Shown here in pieces: positions 1-9,111 of a stretch of 64,000 nt of DNA. The position numbers and the translations under genes are program-made. Where the stretch lies: contig CAYOLG010000027.1 of NCBI GenBank assembly GCA_964404745.1, forward strand, positions 1-64,000, read 5' to 3'. Origin of the DNA: Pelagisphaera sp964404745. Its GTDB lineage: Bacteria; Verrucomicrobiota; Verrucomicrobiia; Opitutales; Opitutaceae. The notes beneath the pieces are model-generated. The model was not told the origin of the DNA. It made no database searches and worked only from the letters and a program-made list of their open reading frames with translations. Within the stretch, counting starts at the first letter, position 1, and every line of letters begins with the position of its first letter.

Positions 1-2533
1 GCCGCGGGCCACGGGCCAAAAGAATATTCTCAGGATCTTTCTCTAGCAACTCAGGAGTTACCCGCGACTGTTGGCGGTAGGTGGCGCTGGTGACGATCAG
101 CTTTTGCATGGCCTTTATGTCCCAGTCTCCGCGAACAAATTCATCAGCTAGCCAATCGAGCAGCTCCGGATGGCTTGGCCAATCCCCTTGCAGCCCAAAA
201 TCCTCTGCCGTTTTCACTAAGCCTCTTCCGAAGTACTTAATCCAATAGCGATTGGCCGCTACTCTACCGGTAAGCGGATGCTCGCCGCTCACCAGCCAAC
301 GAGCGAACCCAAGGCGGTTCCTGGGAGCCCCTTGGGGAAAGCCCGCAAATACCTCCGGCAGCTTGGGCTCCACCTCGTCTCCATATTGATGATACACACC
401 TCGCTTGCGAACCCGTGTTGTCGGGGGAGCCTCCATTTCTTCCATCACCATCGTCGTCGGAAGCTCGTCGTAAAATTCGACCCGCTCCAATCTCAAAGCA
501 TGGTAGGCTTCATCGAGCTCTCTGAGGCCTTCGGAAGCGGTATTTTCCAGATAGTAAGCATTCCACTTAGCTTCTTCCTTCTCGCTTAGATCATCCGCCT
601 TCGATTTAGCGATAGCCTCGATCCCTTTTGGCAGCGACAAGATTTCGATTTCATCCTCAAACAGCGTCCGATCATAAACACGAAGTTCGTCAATCGCCCC
701 AATGAAGGGCTCTCCCTCAACCCCTTTGCCGATCCGAAACCGAGCCTTGTCGATTCCCCCGATTACATTGCTGTTCGTATTGTGGAGTGTCCGGGTGTCA
801 ACGACGTCGCCATTGAGATACACTTCCATCCCCTTGGCTCGTTGCGTGCCGTCGTTGGTCAGGGTTACGTGGATCCACTGCCCCGATGGAATATCTTCGA
901 GCGTTTCCACCGACCCTACCCCAGCCACCCAACGCGTGAGGATGCTAAATCGCAGTTTGCCGTCTTCCAATTCTACCGCCAATCCAGGCCGCCGGGTGTT
1001 CTGCAACTGCTTAGAAAGGATCACTCCTTGACTAACATCTTCCGGCTTGATCCAAAACGAAATGCTGAACCGGTCGTGACAATAAAAGGTGGAATCATCT
1101 TCAAAATCCAAGTGGCTGTTCCCATCGAGCGCGAGGCTCTCCCCAAATAGACCCTCGGAAGAATCCACCTCTCCGTCTGAAGTCTGCAAAACTGGATCGT
1201 CCGCATCGAAGGAGAACCGTTTGATCAGCCCTTTCGTCAGGAACGCTCCTTCCTTGATCGCGTCAATTTCGAGGGCTTGCGCGTCGATTATAGCCAAAGC
1301 CCTGTCTCGCTTCTGCTCAGCCTCGCTTAACCTTCCGTCGTAACGCGCCAGCTCAAAAGCCTGTTCCTTAGTCGGGGCTTTTATCCATGGCTCCGAGTTG
1401 CCGAATTTGATAGCCCGGCCCGATTCCGTAACCTTATCGAACATCGAGATGAGCTGATAATACTCCTTCGTGGAAAAAGGATCGTATTTATGGTCGTGGC
1501 AACGAGCGCAACCCATGGTCAATCCCATCCAAACCGTCGATGTCGTGTCCACGCGATCCACCGCGTTTTCTAAAAGGAATTCCTCCGGAACCAATCCGGC
1601 TTCCGAGTTGTAGCGATGGTTGCGGTTGAAACCCGTGGCGATGAGCTGATCCAAAGTCGGATTCTCGAGCAAATCGCCGGCCAGCTGTTCGATGGTGAAT
1701 TGGTCAAAGGGCAGGTTTCGATTGTAGGCCTCGATCACCCAATCCCGCCAACGCCACATGTCGCGAGGACCGTCATTCTGGTAGCCGTCCGTGTCGGCAT
1801 AGCGAGCGGCGTCTAGCCAGGGCAAGGCCATGGTTTCCCCATATCGTGGGGAGGAGAGCAGACGATCCACCAAGGATTCATAGGCCCTATTTGAGGTGTC
1901 GTCTAAAAACGCCTGCACCTCGGCGGGTGTCGGGGGTAAACCAGTCAGATCCAAGCTCAATCGCCGAATCAAAGTGCGACGATCGGCCTCGGGCGAAGGG
2001 CTCAAGCCTTCTTCCTCGAGCCGCTCCAAAATGAAGTGATCGATTCCATTGCGCGGCCAATCAGCTTGCTCCACTTCCGGCAGCTCGGGCCGTTCCACCG
2101 GCTCGAATGACCAGTGCTGGCTCCAATCCGCCCCGTCGGCGATCCATTGACGCAGCTTGCTCTTTTCCTCAGCGGTCAGCGACAGCTCTGAATCCGCAGG
2201 AGGCATGAGATCCTCCGTATCGTCCGTCTCGATCCGCCAAATGACCTCGCTCTCGTCCGGCTTGCCTTTGACGATCGGGAAAAAGCCGCCTCCCAAGTCC
2301 CCAAAAGCTCCAGCCTCCGTATCGAGACGAAGATCCGCCTCTCGAGTTTGAGCGTCGGGCCCATGACACTTGTAGCAGTTATCGGAAAGAATGGGCCGGA
2401 TATCCCGATTGAAATCAAGGGGCTCCGAGGCGTGAGCTACAACCGAGGCGGTGAGAGCTAAAAAGGCCCCAGCGAGCCCCCTTTTACAATGGGGAGCCAC
2501 CTGGAGCGGGTATCTGTCGTGTTTTGGGAGCAT
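1..2533 (-). CDS. PSD1-type cytochrome c / DUF1549 / LamG / DUF1553 secreted protein (3' end outside window)
   Basis: Reading the minus strand from the ATG at 2533 gives an uninterrupted frame to the window edge (about 844 codons), so the C-terminus is missing. Residues 15-35 form a signal peptide (ending near VVAHASEP). A heme motif CYKCH near residue 55 with FNRDIRPILSDN before it is the planctomycete PSC1 cytochrome c signature. An MPP motif follows near 110, then DUF1549 (RRLSLDLTGLPP near 195). A LamG/concanavalin-like insert lies at about 480-610 (GAIDELRVYDRTL near 610-620), and the last visible residues (ILLARGPR) are the typical DUF1553 ending motif. Such proteins are abundant in Planctomycetes and Verrucomicrobia, are probably periplasmic or cell-surface, and are often encoded beside sulfatases, as here. 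Their biochemical role is not established; a redox role in polysaccharide breakdown is an inference. Confidence 0.88.
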   Translation of the reverse strand, partial: MLPKHDRYPLQVAPHCKRGLAGAFLALTASVVAHASEPLDFNRDIRPILSDNCYKCHGPDAQTREADLRLDTEAGAFGDLGGGFFPIVKGKPDESEVIWRIETDDTEDLMPPADSELSLTAEEKSKLRQWIADGADWSQHWSFEPVERPELPEVEQADWPRNGIDHFILERLEEEGLSPSPEADRRTLIRRLSLDLTGLPPTPAEVQAFLDDTSNRAYESLVDRLLSSPRYGETMALPWLDAARYADTDGYQNDGPRDMWRWRDWVIEAYNRNLPFDQFTIEQLAGDLLENPTLDQLIATGFNRNHRYNSEAGLVPEEFLLENAVDRVDTTSTVWMGLTMGCARCHDHKYDPFSTKEYYQLISMFDKVTESGRAIKFGNSEPWIKAPTKEQAFELARYDGRLSEAEQKRDRALAIIDAQALEIDAIKEGAFLTKGLIKRFSFDADDPVLQTSDGEVDSSEGLFGESLALDGNSHLDFEDDSTFYCHDRFSISFWIKPEDVSQGVILSKQLQNTRRPGLAVELEDGKLRFSILTRWVAGVGSVETLEDIPSGQWIHVTLTNDGTQRAKGMEVYLNGDVVDTRTLHNTNSNVIGGIDKARFRIGKGVEGEPFIGAIDELRVYDRTLFEDEIEILSLPKGIEAIAKSKADDLSEKEEAKWNAYYLENTASEGLRELDEAYHALRLERVEFYDELPTTMVMEEMEAPPTTRVRKRGVYHQYGDEVEPKLPEVFAGFPQGAPRNRLGFARWLVSGEHPLTGRVAANRYWIKYFGRGLVKTAEDFGLQGDWPSHPELLDWLADEFVRGDWDIKAMQKLIVTSATYRQQSRVTPELLEKDPENILLARGPR

Positions 2534-2861
2534 GTTCGGGGAACGAGCTCCTTTAATTCCTTACGAAATCGCCTCTGTGGACAACACTATTCCGCGGACA
2601 AGGACCAACATCGGGCTGCGCCCTAGTGCCCTCGTCAAGCTCGGCCATTGGGTTTCGCTCCGCGAAAATGAGTTTTTTACATAGCTTAGTCCAGTAGCGC
2701 GGTGCTTCCAGTTGCACCGGGCATAGCTCGAAGAGCGACGACTGGTCTGTGTCCGTACACGTATTTCTAAGCTTTCTCAAAGGTAGGACTGTTCGTCCTC
2801 AAACAGCCGTTAGGCCACTACTTCTCTGCTGCTTGAGAACAAGCAGCCCTACCTACTCCCC
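2534..2861. other. Intergenic stretch with one palindromic repeat
   Basis: No coding frame here has a plausible start and family match. The interval separates two minus-strand genes (PSD1 protein and sulfatase). Its only structured part is the imperfect palindrome at 2782-2853, described separately. Confidence 0.6.
2782..2853. repeat. GGTAG-ended palindromic element, copy 1
   Basis: Left arm 2782-2807 starts ggtaggactg; right arm 2828-2853 ends agccctacc. The two 26-nt arms pair with about five mismatches around a 20-nt loop, and the inner half gctgctt/aagcagc is itself a perfect stem. The right arm closely matches 24671-24696 (gctgctt, six variable bases, aagcagccctacc). It shares the GGTAG/CTACC ends with the elements at 6129, 13355 and 14394. 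Confidence 0.65.
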
Positions 2862-4199
2862 TCAGCGCCCCAAACTCTCCTCCGAGCGAACCATTTCCGC
2901 TAGCCATGTTTCGTACAGCGCGGACAGCTCCCGCACGATCTCGGCGTTTCGTTTCGATAGATCCGTCGTCTCCGATTCATCCTCCATCAGATTGAACAGC
3001 GAGATCTTCCCTTTTTTGGAATGAAGCTTCCAGTCACCTCTTCGCACCGCCCATTCGTCTTTGTCATTCCCACTATCCCAATACAACACCGGATGGTGAG
3101 CAGCATCCTTCGAGCGTATCAAAGGCAGCAGGCTCTTGCCATCGAAGGGGGTCGGGTCGAATTCGCTTCCGTGAATAGCATCCAGCACAGTTGGAAGGAT
3201 ATCCAAGGAAATGATGGGCGTATCGATTTTTCGGCCAACCGTGAATTTCGCAGGCCAGCTGACGATCCACGGCGTGCGGATACCGCCTTCGTAGAGGCTT
3301 TGCTTGTAGTCTCGCAAGGATCCGTTGTCCGCCTCCATAGCTGCAGCTCCGCCGTTGTCGGTCAGGAAAAAAAGCAGCGTATTGTCCCAAACGCCTTCGT
3401 TCTTGAGCTTGTTAACTACGGCCCCCACGCCTTTGTCCAAGTGATCTAGCATGGCCATGAGGATAGTTCGCCGCTCGCTCAATTCCGGGAATTTCTTGCG
3501 ATAGTACTCAATAGCTTCTTCCGGGGCCTGAGCCGGCGTATGCACGGCATTGTAAGCCAAATACAAAAAGAAAGGTGACTTTTTCTGTCGATCGATAAAG
3601 GCCACCGCCTCTTCCGTGAGCCGCGAGGTCAGGTAACCTTCGTATTCATCTCTCGGAATACGCGTCTTGTTGCGATAGATGGGCGCGTAGTCATCGCTAT
3701 TCACGCCCTTGGAATCAAAATAGTCATGGCCTCCCCGCCCCATGAATTTGTAGGCCTCATCAAACCCGCGGCTCATGGCATGCCACTTCAAGGCCGGATA
3801 GTCGTTGTCCAAACCCAAGTGCCACTTACCGATAGCCATACTCGTGTAGGCGTCCGGCAACATTGCCGGGAAAATCGGCATCTTTGGATCGAAGCCCCGT
3901 CCACCATCACCAGCCGTGTAAATGCCCACACGCTGCTGATACTGACCAAGCATCAATCCCGCTCGCGTAGGCGAACAAACCGATCCGCTCGTGTAGGCCT
4001 GGGTAAAGAAAATCCCTTCCTTAGCCAACGCGTCCATATGAGGCGTGGAGACCTCTTTTGAATGCTCCGGATTGAAGCTGATATCCGCATAGCCCTGATC
4101 ATCCGTGAGAATCACCACGATGTTGGGCAGGGATTCGCCAGCGGCAATGGCCACACCAAGATAAACCGTGATGATCGATAAGAGAGTTCGAAAACGCAT
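2862..4199 (-). CDS. Secreted S1-family sulfatase
   Basis: The protein is 445 aa, the usual size for a single-domain formylglycine sulfatase. Residues 1-21 are a signal peptide (MRFRTLLSIITVYLGVAIAA), followed directly by PNIVVILTDDQG, where the two Asp bind calcium. The catalytic motif CSPTR is at residues 75-79; Cys75 would be converted to formylglycine. KWHLG near 126 and LTDNGG near 280 are further active-site motifs. It probably removes sulfate esters from a polysaccharide or glycan in the periplasm. The gene lies downstream of nothing on its own strand for almost 500 bp, so it probably has its own promoter. Substrate class cannot be read from the sequence. An anaerobic-type or FGE-type maturase must be encoded elsewhere. 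Confidence 0.93.
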   Translation of the reverse strand: MRFRTLLSIITVYLGVAIAAGESLPNIVVILTDDQGYADISFNPEHSKEVSTPHMDALAKEGIFFTQAYTSGSVCSPTRAGLMLGQYQQRVGIYTAGDGGRGFDPKMPIFPAMLPDAYTSMAIGKWHLGLDNDYPALKWHAMSRGFDEAYKFMGRGGHDYFDSKGVNSDDYAPIYRNKTRIPRDEYEGYLTSRLTEEAVAFIDRQKKSPFFLYLAYNAVHTPAQAPEEAIEYYRKKFPELSERRTILMAMLDHLDKGVGAVVNKLKNEGVWDNTLLFFLTDNGGAAAMEADNGSLRDYKQSLYEGGIRTPWIVSWPAKFTVGRKIDTPIISLDILPTVLDAIHGSEFDPTPFDGKSLLPLIRSKDAAHHPVLYWDSGNDKDEWAVRRGDWKLHSKKGKISLFNLMEDESETTDLSKRNAEIVRELSALYETWLAEMVRSEESLGR

Positions 4200-4677
4200 G
4201 ATGTAGGACTCTAGCGCAATTCGGCTGCCACGTCTGCAAAAAAGGGATAGCGAATGCTCTTCCGTAGCCGCTGACTTGCCGGTTCAGAGCTTGGCTGGAG
4301 ACCTCGGTCCTCCAACTGGGAATCCCAATCTCTCCATCCGTGTTCTCAGTGAAATCTGAGGTTAAAATGAACCTTCCTACGCGGCCTAAAGAGCCGCTCT
4401 GCCCGTGGGCAGGACTTGAAGCCACGGCTTATAGAGTACACGATTCTAGCAATTCGAATGCTTAAGAGATGGTAGGGAAAACCTAGGCCTGAGGTCGCGC
4501 TCCACATTCCTCAGTCTTGAGCAAAAGGCAGAACGCATCGCTCCACCTGGCCACACTTTGCCACTTAAAGTTCCAACGTTGGAAACTTAAGTGGCAGCCT
4601 TTGTTTTACCTATGATCGCAGTCTTTTCCCAATTGCCAAGCCATTCGCTAAACCCAATTGTCGCCCAATCCCCAAGT
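4200..4677. other. Divergent intergenic region between two sulfatase genes
   Basis: The two sulfatase genes point away from each other, so both promoters should lie here. I see no clear -35/-10 pair. The stretch contains a near-perfect 38-bp palindrome at 4559-4596 and short degenerate repeat-like words (for example ggtaggg at 4471). A GTG-started extension of the downstream gene (from 4591) would run through the palindrome and is not favoured. Confidence 0.5.
4559..4596. promoter_or_regulatory. 38-bp near-perfect palindrome upstream of sulfatase
   Basis: The arms tgccacttaaagttccaac and gttggaaacttaagtggca match as inverted repeats at 17 of 19 positions with no loop. It sits 81 bp upstream of the ATG of the second sulfatase, in the divergent promoter region. 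The symmetry without spacer fits a dimeric regulator operator better than an RNA hairpin, but this is inference; it could also be a dispersed repeat. Confidence 0.4.
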
Positions 4678-6057
4678 ATGAATCTTAAACGCGCCCTTTT
4701 CCTCTCAATCTCCTGGGTTACCGCCTGTCTCCCTTTGTCCGCCAAACCCAATTTCGTTTTCGTGCTGGCCGACGATCTGAGCTACTTCGACGTAGGCTGC
4801 TATGGCGGACAAGCCTACACCCCGCATATGGACGGGCTCGCCGCAGAGGGCATGCTCTTCAATAATTGCTTTCAAGCCGCTCCGACCTGTTCTCCCACGC
4901 GCCACAACCTCTACACCGGTCAATCGCCCTTCAAGACTGGCGCCTATCCCAACCACACTTTCGCCAATCCTGGGAATAAGAGTATCGTGCACTACCTGGA
5001 GCCTTTCGGCTATCGCGTGGCTATGAGCGGCAAAACGCATATAAGACCCGCGTCTGTATTTCCCTTCGAGTATCTCAGCAAAGGAAACAATCCCGACTTC
5101 GAAGCCGTCGACAGCTTCATGAAAAGCTGTGTCGACTCCGACACGCCCTTCTGCCTTTTCCTCACATCCAACGAGCCACATGCCCCTTGGGACAAAGGCG
5201 ATGCCAGCCGCTACCCGCCAGACGAGCTCCAGCTTCCGTATACCTGGGTGGATACGCCGGAAACCCGCGACGCGTACGCGCGCTACCTCGCGGAAACCAC
5301 CTACTTCGACGATCAGGTTGGGCAGGCCTTGTCATTAATCGACAGATACGGTCTTGCCGATGACACCGTTTTTATAGCCACCACCGAGCAAGGATCTAGT
5401 TTCCCGCACGCCAAATGGACGCTTTACGACGCCGGTCTCCACACGGGGTTCATTGTTCGCTGGCCAGGCGAAGTCGAAGCCGGATCAACCAGCGACGCCT
5501 TAATTGAATATTCCGATGTCGTTCCTACTTTCGTCGAGATTGCCGGCGGAAGGCCCGACCCGATTCTGGATGGAAAAAGCTTGGTTCATCTGCTTCGCGG
5601 CGGAGAGGGCCCCCACAAACAATACGTCTTTTCGGAAATGACGACCAAAGGAATCATCAATGCCCCGGATCATTTTGGAATCCGCTCCGTTCGGACGCTG
5701 AAATTCAAGTACATTTGGAATTTTACGCCCGAGGTGAAGTTCGAAAATGTGGTCACCATTCCTGAAGACACGAGATGGGGCGAGTCGACCGTATTCAATT
5801 CCTGGAAACGTAAGGGTGAGCACGATCCCGATGCCGCCGAAAAAGTCCGTCGCTATCACTATCGCCCCGAGGAAGAGCTCTATTTCGTCGAGGAGGACTA
5901 CCACGAATGGAACAATTTGGCCGATAATCCGGAGTACGCAGACATAAAGCGTCGTCTCCGCGAGGAACTGCTAGCATGGATGGATAAAGTGGGTGACAAA
6001 GGCCAGCAGTCGGAAATCGAAGCCGACCTGCGCCACGGCAGCAAAGCCCCGAAGTAA
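4678..6057 (+). CDS. Secreted S1-family sulfatase
   Basis: I chose the ATG at 4678 because it starts a clean signal peptide (MNLKRALFLSISWVTACLPL, cleavage near SAKP) immediately before NFVFVLADD; an upstream GTG at 4591 would only add unrelated residues. The 459-aa protein has the metal Asp pair at 32-33 and CSPTR at 71-75, whose Cys becomes formylglycine. SGKTH near 118 replaces the more common GKWH. It belongs to the arylsulfatase A-like superfamily, in a subgroup with a short C-terminal domain (RYHYRPEEELY, then DYHEWNNLAD) seen in heparan- or algal-glycan sulfatases of marine bacteria. It lacks the NGG-type motif of the neighbour at 2862 and has TTEQG instead, so the two are not recent duplicates and may act on different linkages. 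Confidence 0.92.
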   Translation: MNLKRALFLSISWVTACLPLSAKPNFVFVLADDLSYFDVGCYGGQAYTPHMDGLAAEGMLFNNCFQAAPTCSPTRHNLYTGQSPFKTGAYPNHTFANPGNKSIVHYLEPFGYRVAMSGKTHIRPASVFPFEYLSKGNNPDFEAVDSFMKSCVDSDTPFCLFLTSNEPHAPWDKGDASRYPPDELQLPYTWVDTPETRDAYARYLAETTYFDDQVGQALSLIDRYGLADDTVFIATTEQGSSFPHAKWTLYDAGLHTGFIVRWPGEVEAGSTSDALIEYSDVVPTFVEIAGGRPDPILDGKSLVHLLRGGEGPHKQYVFSEMTTKGIINAPDHFGIRSVRTLKFKYIWNFTPEVKFENVVTIPEDTRWGESTVFNSWKRKGEHDPDAAEKVRRYHYRPEEELYFVEEDYHEWNNLADNPEYADIKRRLREELLAWMDKVGDKGQQSEIEADLRHGSKAPK

Positions 6058-6453
6058 GGGGGAAGGTTATGTTTAACATCGTTCTTCCGCGTTCGCGGGA
6101 CCAATAAATCCCTCGGGAAACACCGTCAGGTAGGGAGGACCGGCTCGGTTCTCCACATCCCTAGTTGAGCAAGGAGGACCGAGCCGGTCCTCCCTACCAA
6201 TAACAAATGCCTTAGTTCGTCCTCTGGGCATGGAGCCCCGCTAGGCTAAGAGCCTTGGCCTCAGTCTACGGAGGATCCTCGCCCACGCAGCGGGGTCCAG
6301 CGAATCTGTGAGCGATGCTAATCTCATCCCGACGATCCCTTTTGTCCAAATCAGTCGTTCAATCCGGCAAGTCTCGTGCTCGCTTTCCCTTGCCTCGGGG
6401 GCGCTTGTACTTCTTCGTTCTTAGTTCCTAATTCTACATTAAAACACCGTCTC
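6058..6453. other. Intergenic stretch with palindromic repeats
   Basis: No gene is visible. A long palindrome occupies 6129-6198, and a weaker inverted repeat follows (tggagccccgct at 6231-6242 against agcggggtcca at 6289-6299, one-base offset). An upstream start for the next gene at 6376 is open in frame but lacks a signal peptide, so this stretch is taken as noncoding leader. Confidence 0.55.
6129..6198. repeat. GGTAG-ended palindromic element, copy 2
   Basis: Arms 6129-6154 and 6173-6198 are inverted repeats of 26 nt with a single mismatch; the outer 21 nt are perfect (ggtagggaggaccggctcgg and its complement). The loop is 18 nt. The right arm plus two flanking bases is identical over 28 nt to 13394-13421, so this is a dispersed repeat and not merely a local terminator. 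Confidence 0.8.
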
Positions 6454-9000
6454 ATGCGCACCCTGTATTTGGCCCTACTAATCTCCGCGACATCGCTTCT
6501 CGCGGACAACTACGACCTGAAACTCCCATCAAACGTCACCCGACCTTGGGTAGCTCCCGAGATTTGGACGACGCCCATGATGGACTGGCAACTCAACGAT
6601 GGCCGCATCGAAGTCGTTCAGGGAGGCCGGGGACACGACTTACAGCTATTGACACACCAAATGCGGGCCGGCAATGGCCGCTTCCGCATGAGCGTTCGGA
6701 CCGGAACTCTTCGCGACCCCTCTCAGGAGGATAGCTTGGGAGCGACAGGCTTCCGCTTCGCTGTAACGGGCGCCATGCCCGAAGAATACCGCTCCAACCT
6801 TTTCGGGAGCAATGGCGTAAATGCTGGAATTACCACCGATGGGCGACTCTTCATCGGAAATAAGTTTTCCAGCGATTCGATCAACGCGTCGCATTTAGAG
6901 GACATCCGTCTGGAAATCGAAATCGACTGCCGGGGCCCCAATGCTGAAGCCACCATCAAAGCTTTGCCGGGTTCGGGATCCGACTCTCAGCTCGGAGCCT
7001 TTTCCGCAACCGTGAAGAGCGACCCACTCATCGGAAATATCGGTCTATTCTGTGGTCCCATAGACAATTCCGGACAGTCTAACGCTTCTCGCCGGGCTGG
7101 AGGTAGCGGAGATTTTCGATTCTGGTTTCGCGACTGGTCCGTTTCTGGCAATAAGATCGCCGAGAAGAAAGATCAGACTTTTGGCCCGCTTCTCTGGTCG
7201 CAATATACCACGACCGACAGCATCCTTAAGATGACCGCCCACGTGGCTCCTATCGGTCGAGGCGAGAACAAAACCGTGACCCTGTCACTGAAAGATGGCG
7301 ACAACTGGAAAACGGTTCAAAGCGGATCCATCGACCCGCTCTCGCGCACGGCCCATTTTAGAATAGAGGATTGGGACAGCTCTAAGGATGTCGAGTACCG
7401 ACTAAGTTTCGACTGGATATCCGCTACTGGGCCAAAGACAGATCGCTGGAATGGACGTATCCGCAAAGACCCGACAGACAAAGAGGAAGTCAAACTGGCC
7501 GCACTGTCTTGCATGGTTGATTACGCATTTCCTAATCAATACATTTCCGAAAGCGTTAAAGCCCAGGATCCTGATATCGTCTTCTTTGCAGGCGATCAGA
7601 TTTACGAGAGCGTAGCTGGATATGGCGTCGTGCGTACGCCAACTGAGAAAGAAGTGCCACGGGCCGCCCTCAACTATCTGCAAAAATATTGGCTCTTCGG
7701 CTGGAGCTTCCGGGAAGTACTCAAAGACCGTCCATCCGTGATCATTCCCGACGACCACGACGTGTACCATGGAAACATCTGGGGCCAAGGTGGCGCCGCT
7801 ATGCCCAAGCACGCAACCTCTACCAGCAGCTACGGTGGATACAACATGCACCCCAAGTTCGTGAATATGGTCCATCGCACCCAAGTTTCCCATCTCCCAG
7901 ATCCTTACGACCCAACGCCGATCAAGCAGGGAATCACCGTTTACTATACCGAGCTGAATGTTGGCGGGATTAGTTTCGCCATTCTCGCAGACCGGACATT
8001 CAAGTCCGCGCCCGGCGACGTTCTCGACGAACCCGTAGCGGGTAGCCGAAGGCTAGACCATATAACGGACCCCGACTACGACACCCGCCTCTTGGACAAG
8101 CCCGGTCTGAAACTTCTCGGCGACCGACAAATGAAGTTCCTCAATCACTGGGCCTCGGATTGGAGAGGCGACAAGATGAAAGCGGTCCTGTCGGCCACCC
8201 CACTCGGCGCTGTGGCAACGACGCATGGGGGACCGGATGGCCGACTGGTCGCGGATCTGGATTCCAATGGCTGGCCCCAAAGCGGACGTAACCGAGCCCT
8301 AAAAGCGATACGCAAGGCTCATGCCATCATGATTCATGGCGACCAGCATGTAGGCACCCTCACTCACCAAGGCGTCGACGACTGGAATGATTCCGGTTTC
8401 TCCTTCGCTCCCCCGGGTATCGCAAATGGGTACAAGCGCCTTTGGGATCCCCTGGAACCTGGCAAAAATCGTCGACCAGGAGCGCCCGAGTACACCGGCG
8501 AGTTCCTCGATGGCTTTAAGAACAAGGTAAACGTTTGGGCCGTCAACAATCGTCCCGATACTATCAACCCTGATTTCGAGTTTTCGGATAACTCCATGCT
8601 TGTGCGTCTTCAAGGAACGGGCAGCGGCTACGGTATCGTACGCTTCAACACAAAAAAGCTCGAAACGATCGTAGAGAATTGGGGACCCGATGTTAATTGG
8701 AGGCTGAACAGAAATCGCGGTCAATACCTTGGCTGGCCTGTAATTATTCCCGTCGGAGAGCAGTACGGCCGCCAAGCAGCTGGATACCTTCCAGAAATTT
8801 CTATTCCTGGCAGCTCCAATGACGTCGTGGCCGCTCAGGTCCTCAATCAATCGACCGGGGAGATTGAATACACGCTTCCCGTCAGAGGTGGCGACAAAGC
8901 CAAGCTCAAGGTGTTCGACAAAACCGCTGAGTACACGGTCACCCTCTTGGATTCAAAGGGCGAGGAATTGAAAAAACTCAAGGGGCAATCCCCGCAGTAG
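6454..9000 (+). CDS. PhoD-like alkaline phosphatase family protein, secreted
   Basis: Start at 6454 gives signal peptide MRTLYLALLISATSLLADN; the in-frame start at 6376 adds 26 unrelated residues. The mature protein (848 aa precursor) has an N-terminal beta-rich region to about residue 340 with a concanavalin-like look, then a PhoD-type metallophosphatase domain: SCMVDY near 350, FFAGDQIYES near 375, IPDDHDVYHG near 430 and HGDQHVG near 628. These Asp/His clusters are the usual metal ligands. PhoD enzymes are Ca/Fe-dependent phosphodiesterase/monoesterases that release phosphate outside the cytoplasm. The protein is long for PhoD and belongs to a large form common in Planctomycetes and Verrucomicrobia, which may act on sugar phosphates or phosphonates; substrate is unknown. 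It is followed by the GMC gene after 111 bp on the same strand. Confidence 0.85.
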   Translation: MRTLYLALLISATSLLADNYDLKLPSNVTRPWVAPEIWTTPMMDWQLNDGRIEVVQGGRGHDLQLLTHQMRAGNGRFRMSVRTGTLRDPSQEDSLGATGFRFAVTGAMPEEYRSNLFGSNGVNAGITTDGRLFIGNKFSSDSINASHLEDIRLEIEIDCRGPNAEATIKALPGSGSDSQLGAFSATVKSDPLIGNIGLFCGPIDNSGQSNASRRAGGSGDFRFWFRDWSVSGNKIAEKKDQTFGPLLWSQYTTTDSILKMTAHVAPIGRGENKTVTLSLKDGDNWKTVQSGSIDPLSRTAHFRIEDWDSSKDVEYRLSFDWISATGPKTDRWNGRIRKDPTDKEEVKLAALSCMVDYAFPNQYISESVKAQDPDIVFFAGDQIYESVAGYGVVRTPTEKEVPRAALNYLQKYWLFGWSFREVLKDRPSVIIPDDHDVYHGNIWGQGGAAMPKHATSTSSYGGYNMHPKFVNMVHRTQVSHLPDPYDPTPIKQGITVYYTELNVGGISFAILADRTFKSAPGDVLDEPVAGSRRLDHITDPDYDTRLLDKPGLKLLGDRQMKFLNHWASDWRGDKMKAVLSATPLGAVATTHGGPDGRLVADLDSNGWPQSGRNRALKAIRKAHAIMIHGDQHVGTLTHQGVDDWNDSGFSFAPPGIANGYKRLWDPLEPGKNRRPGAPEYTGEFLDGFKNKVNVWAVNNRPDTINPDFEFSDNSMLVRLQGTGSGYGIVRFNTKKLETIVENWGPDVNWRLNRNRGQYLGWPVIIPVGEQYGRQAAGYLPEISIPGSSNDVVAAQVLNQSTGEIEYTLPVRGGDKAKLKVFDKTAEYTVTLLDSKGEELKKLKGQSPQ

Positions 9001-9111
9001 CGTTGCCAATCGTCACCCATTCGCCACTTGCCAACCTTTTTTTAGAGCTACACTCTCCGCCTTCGTTCTAGCGACTTCTTAATTCTTAAATCTAAATTCT
9101 TCCTTCAACCC

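Noticed and set aside
4591..4677. GTG-started N-terminal extension of the second sulfatase
   Set aside because: It would place about 29 residues before a clear signal peptide and run through the palindrome.
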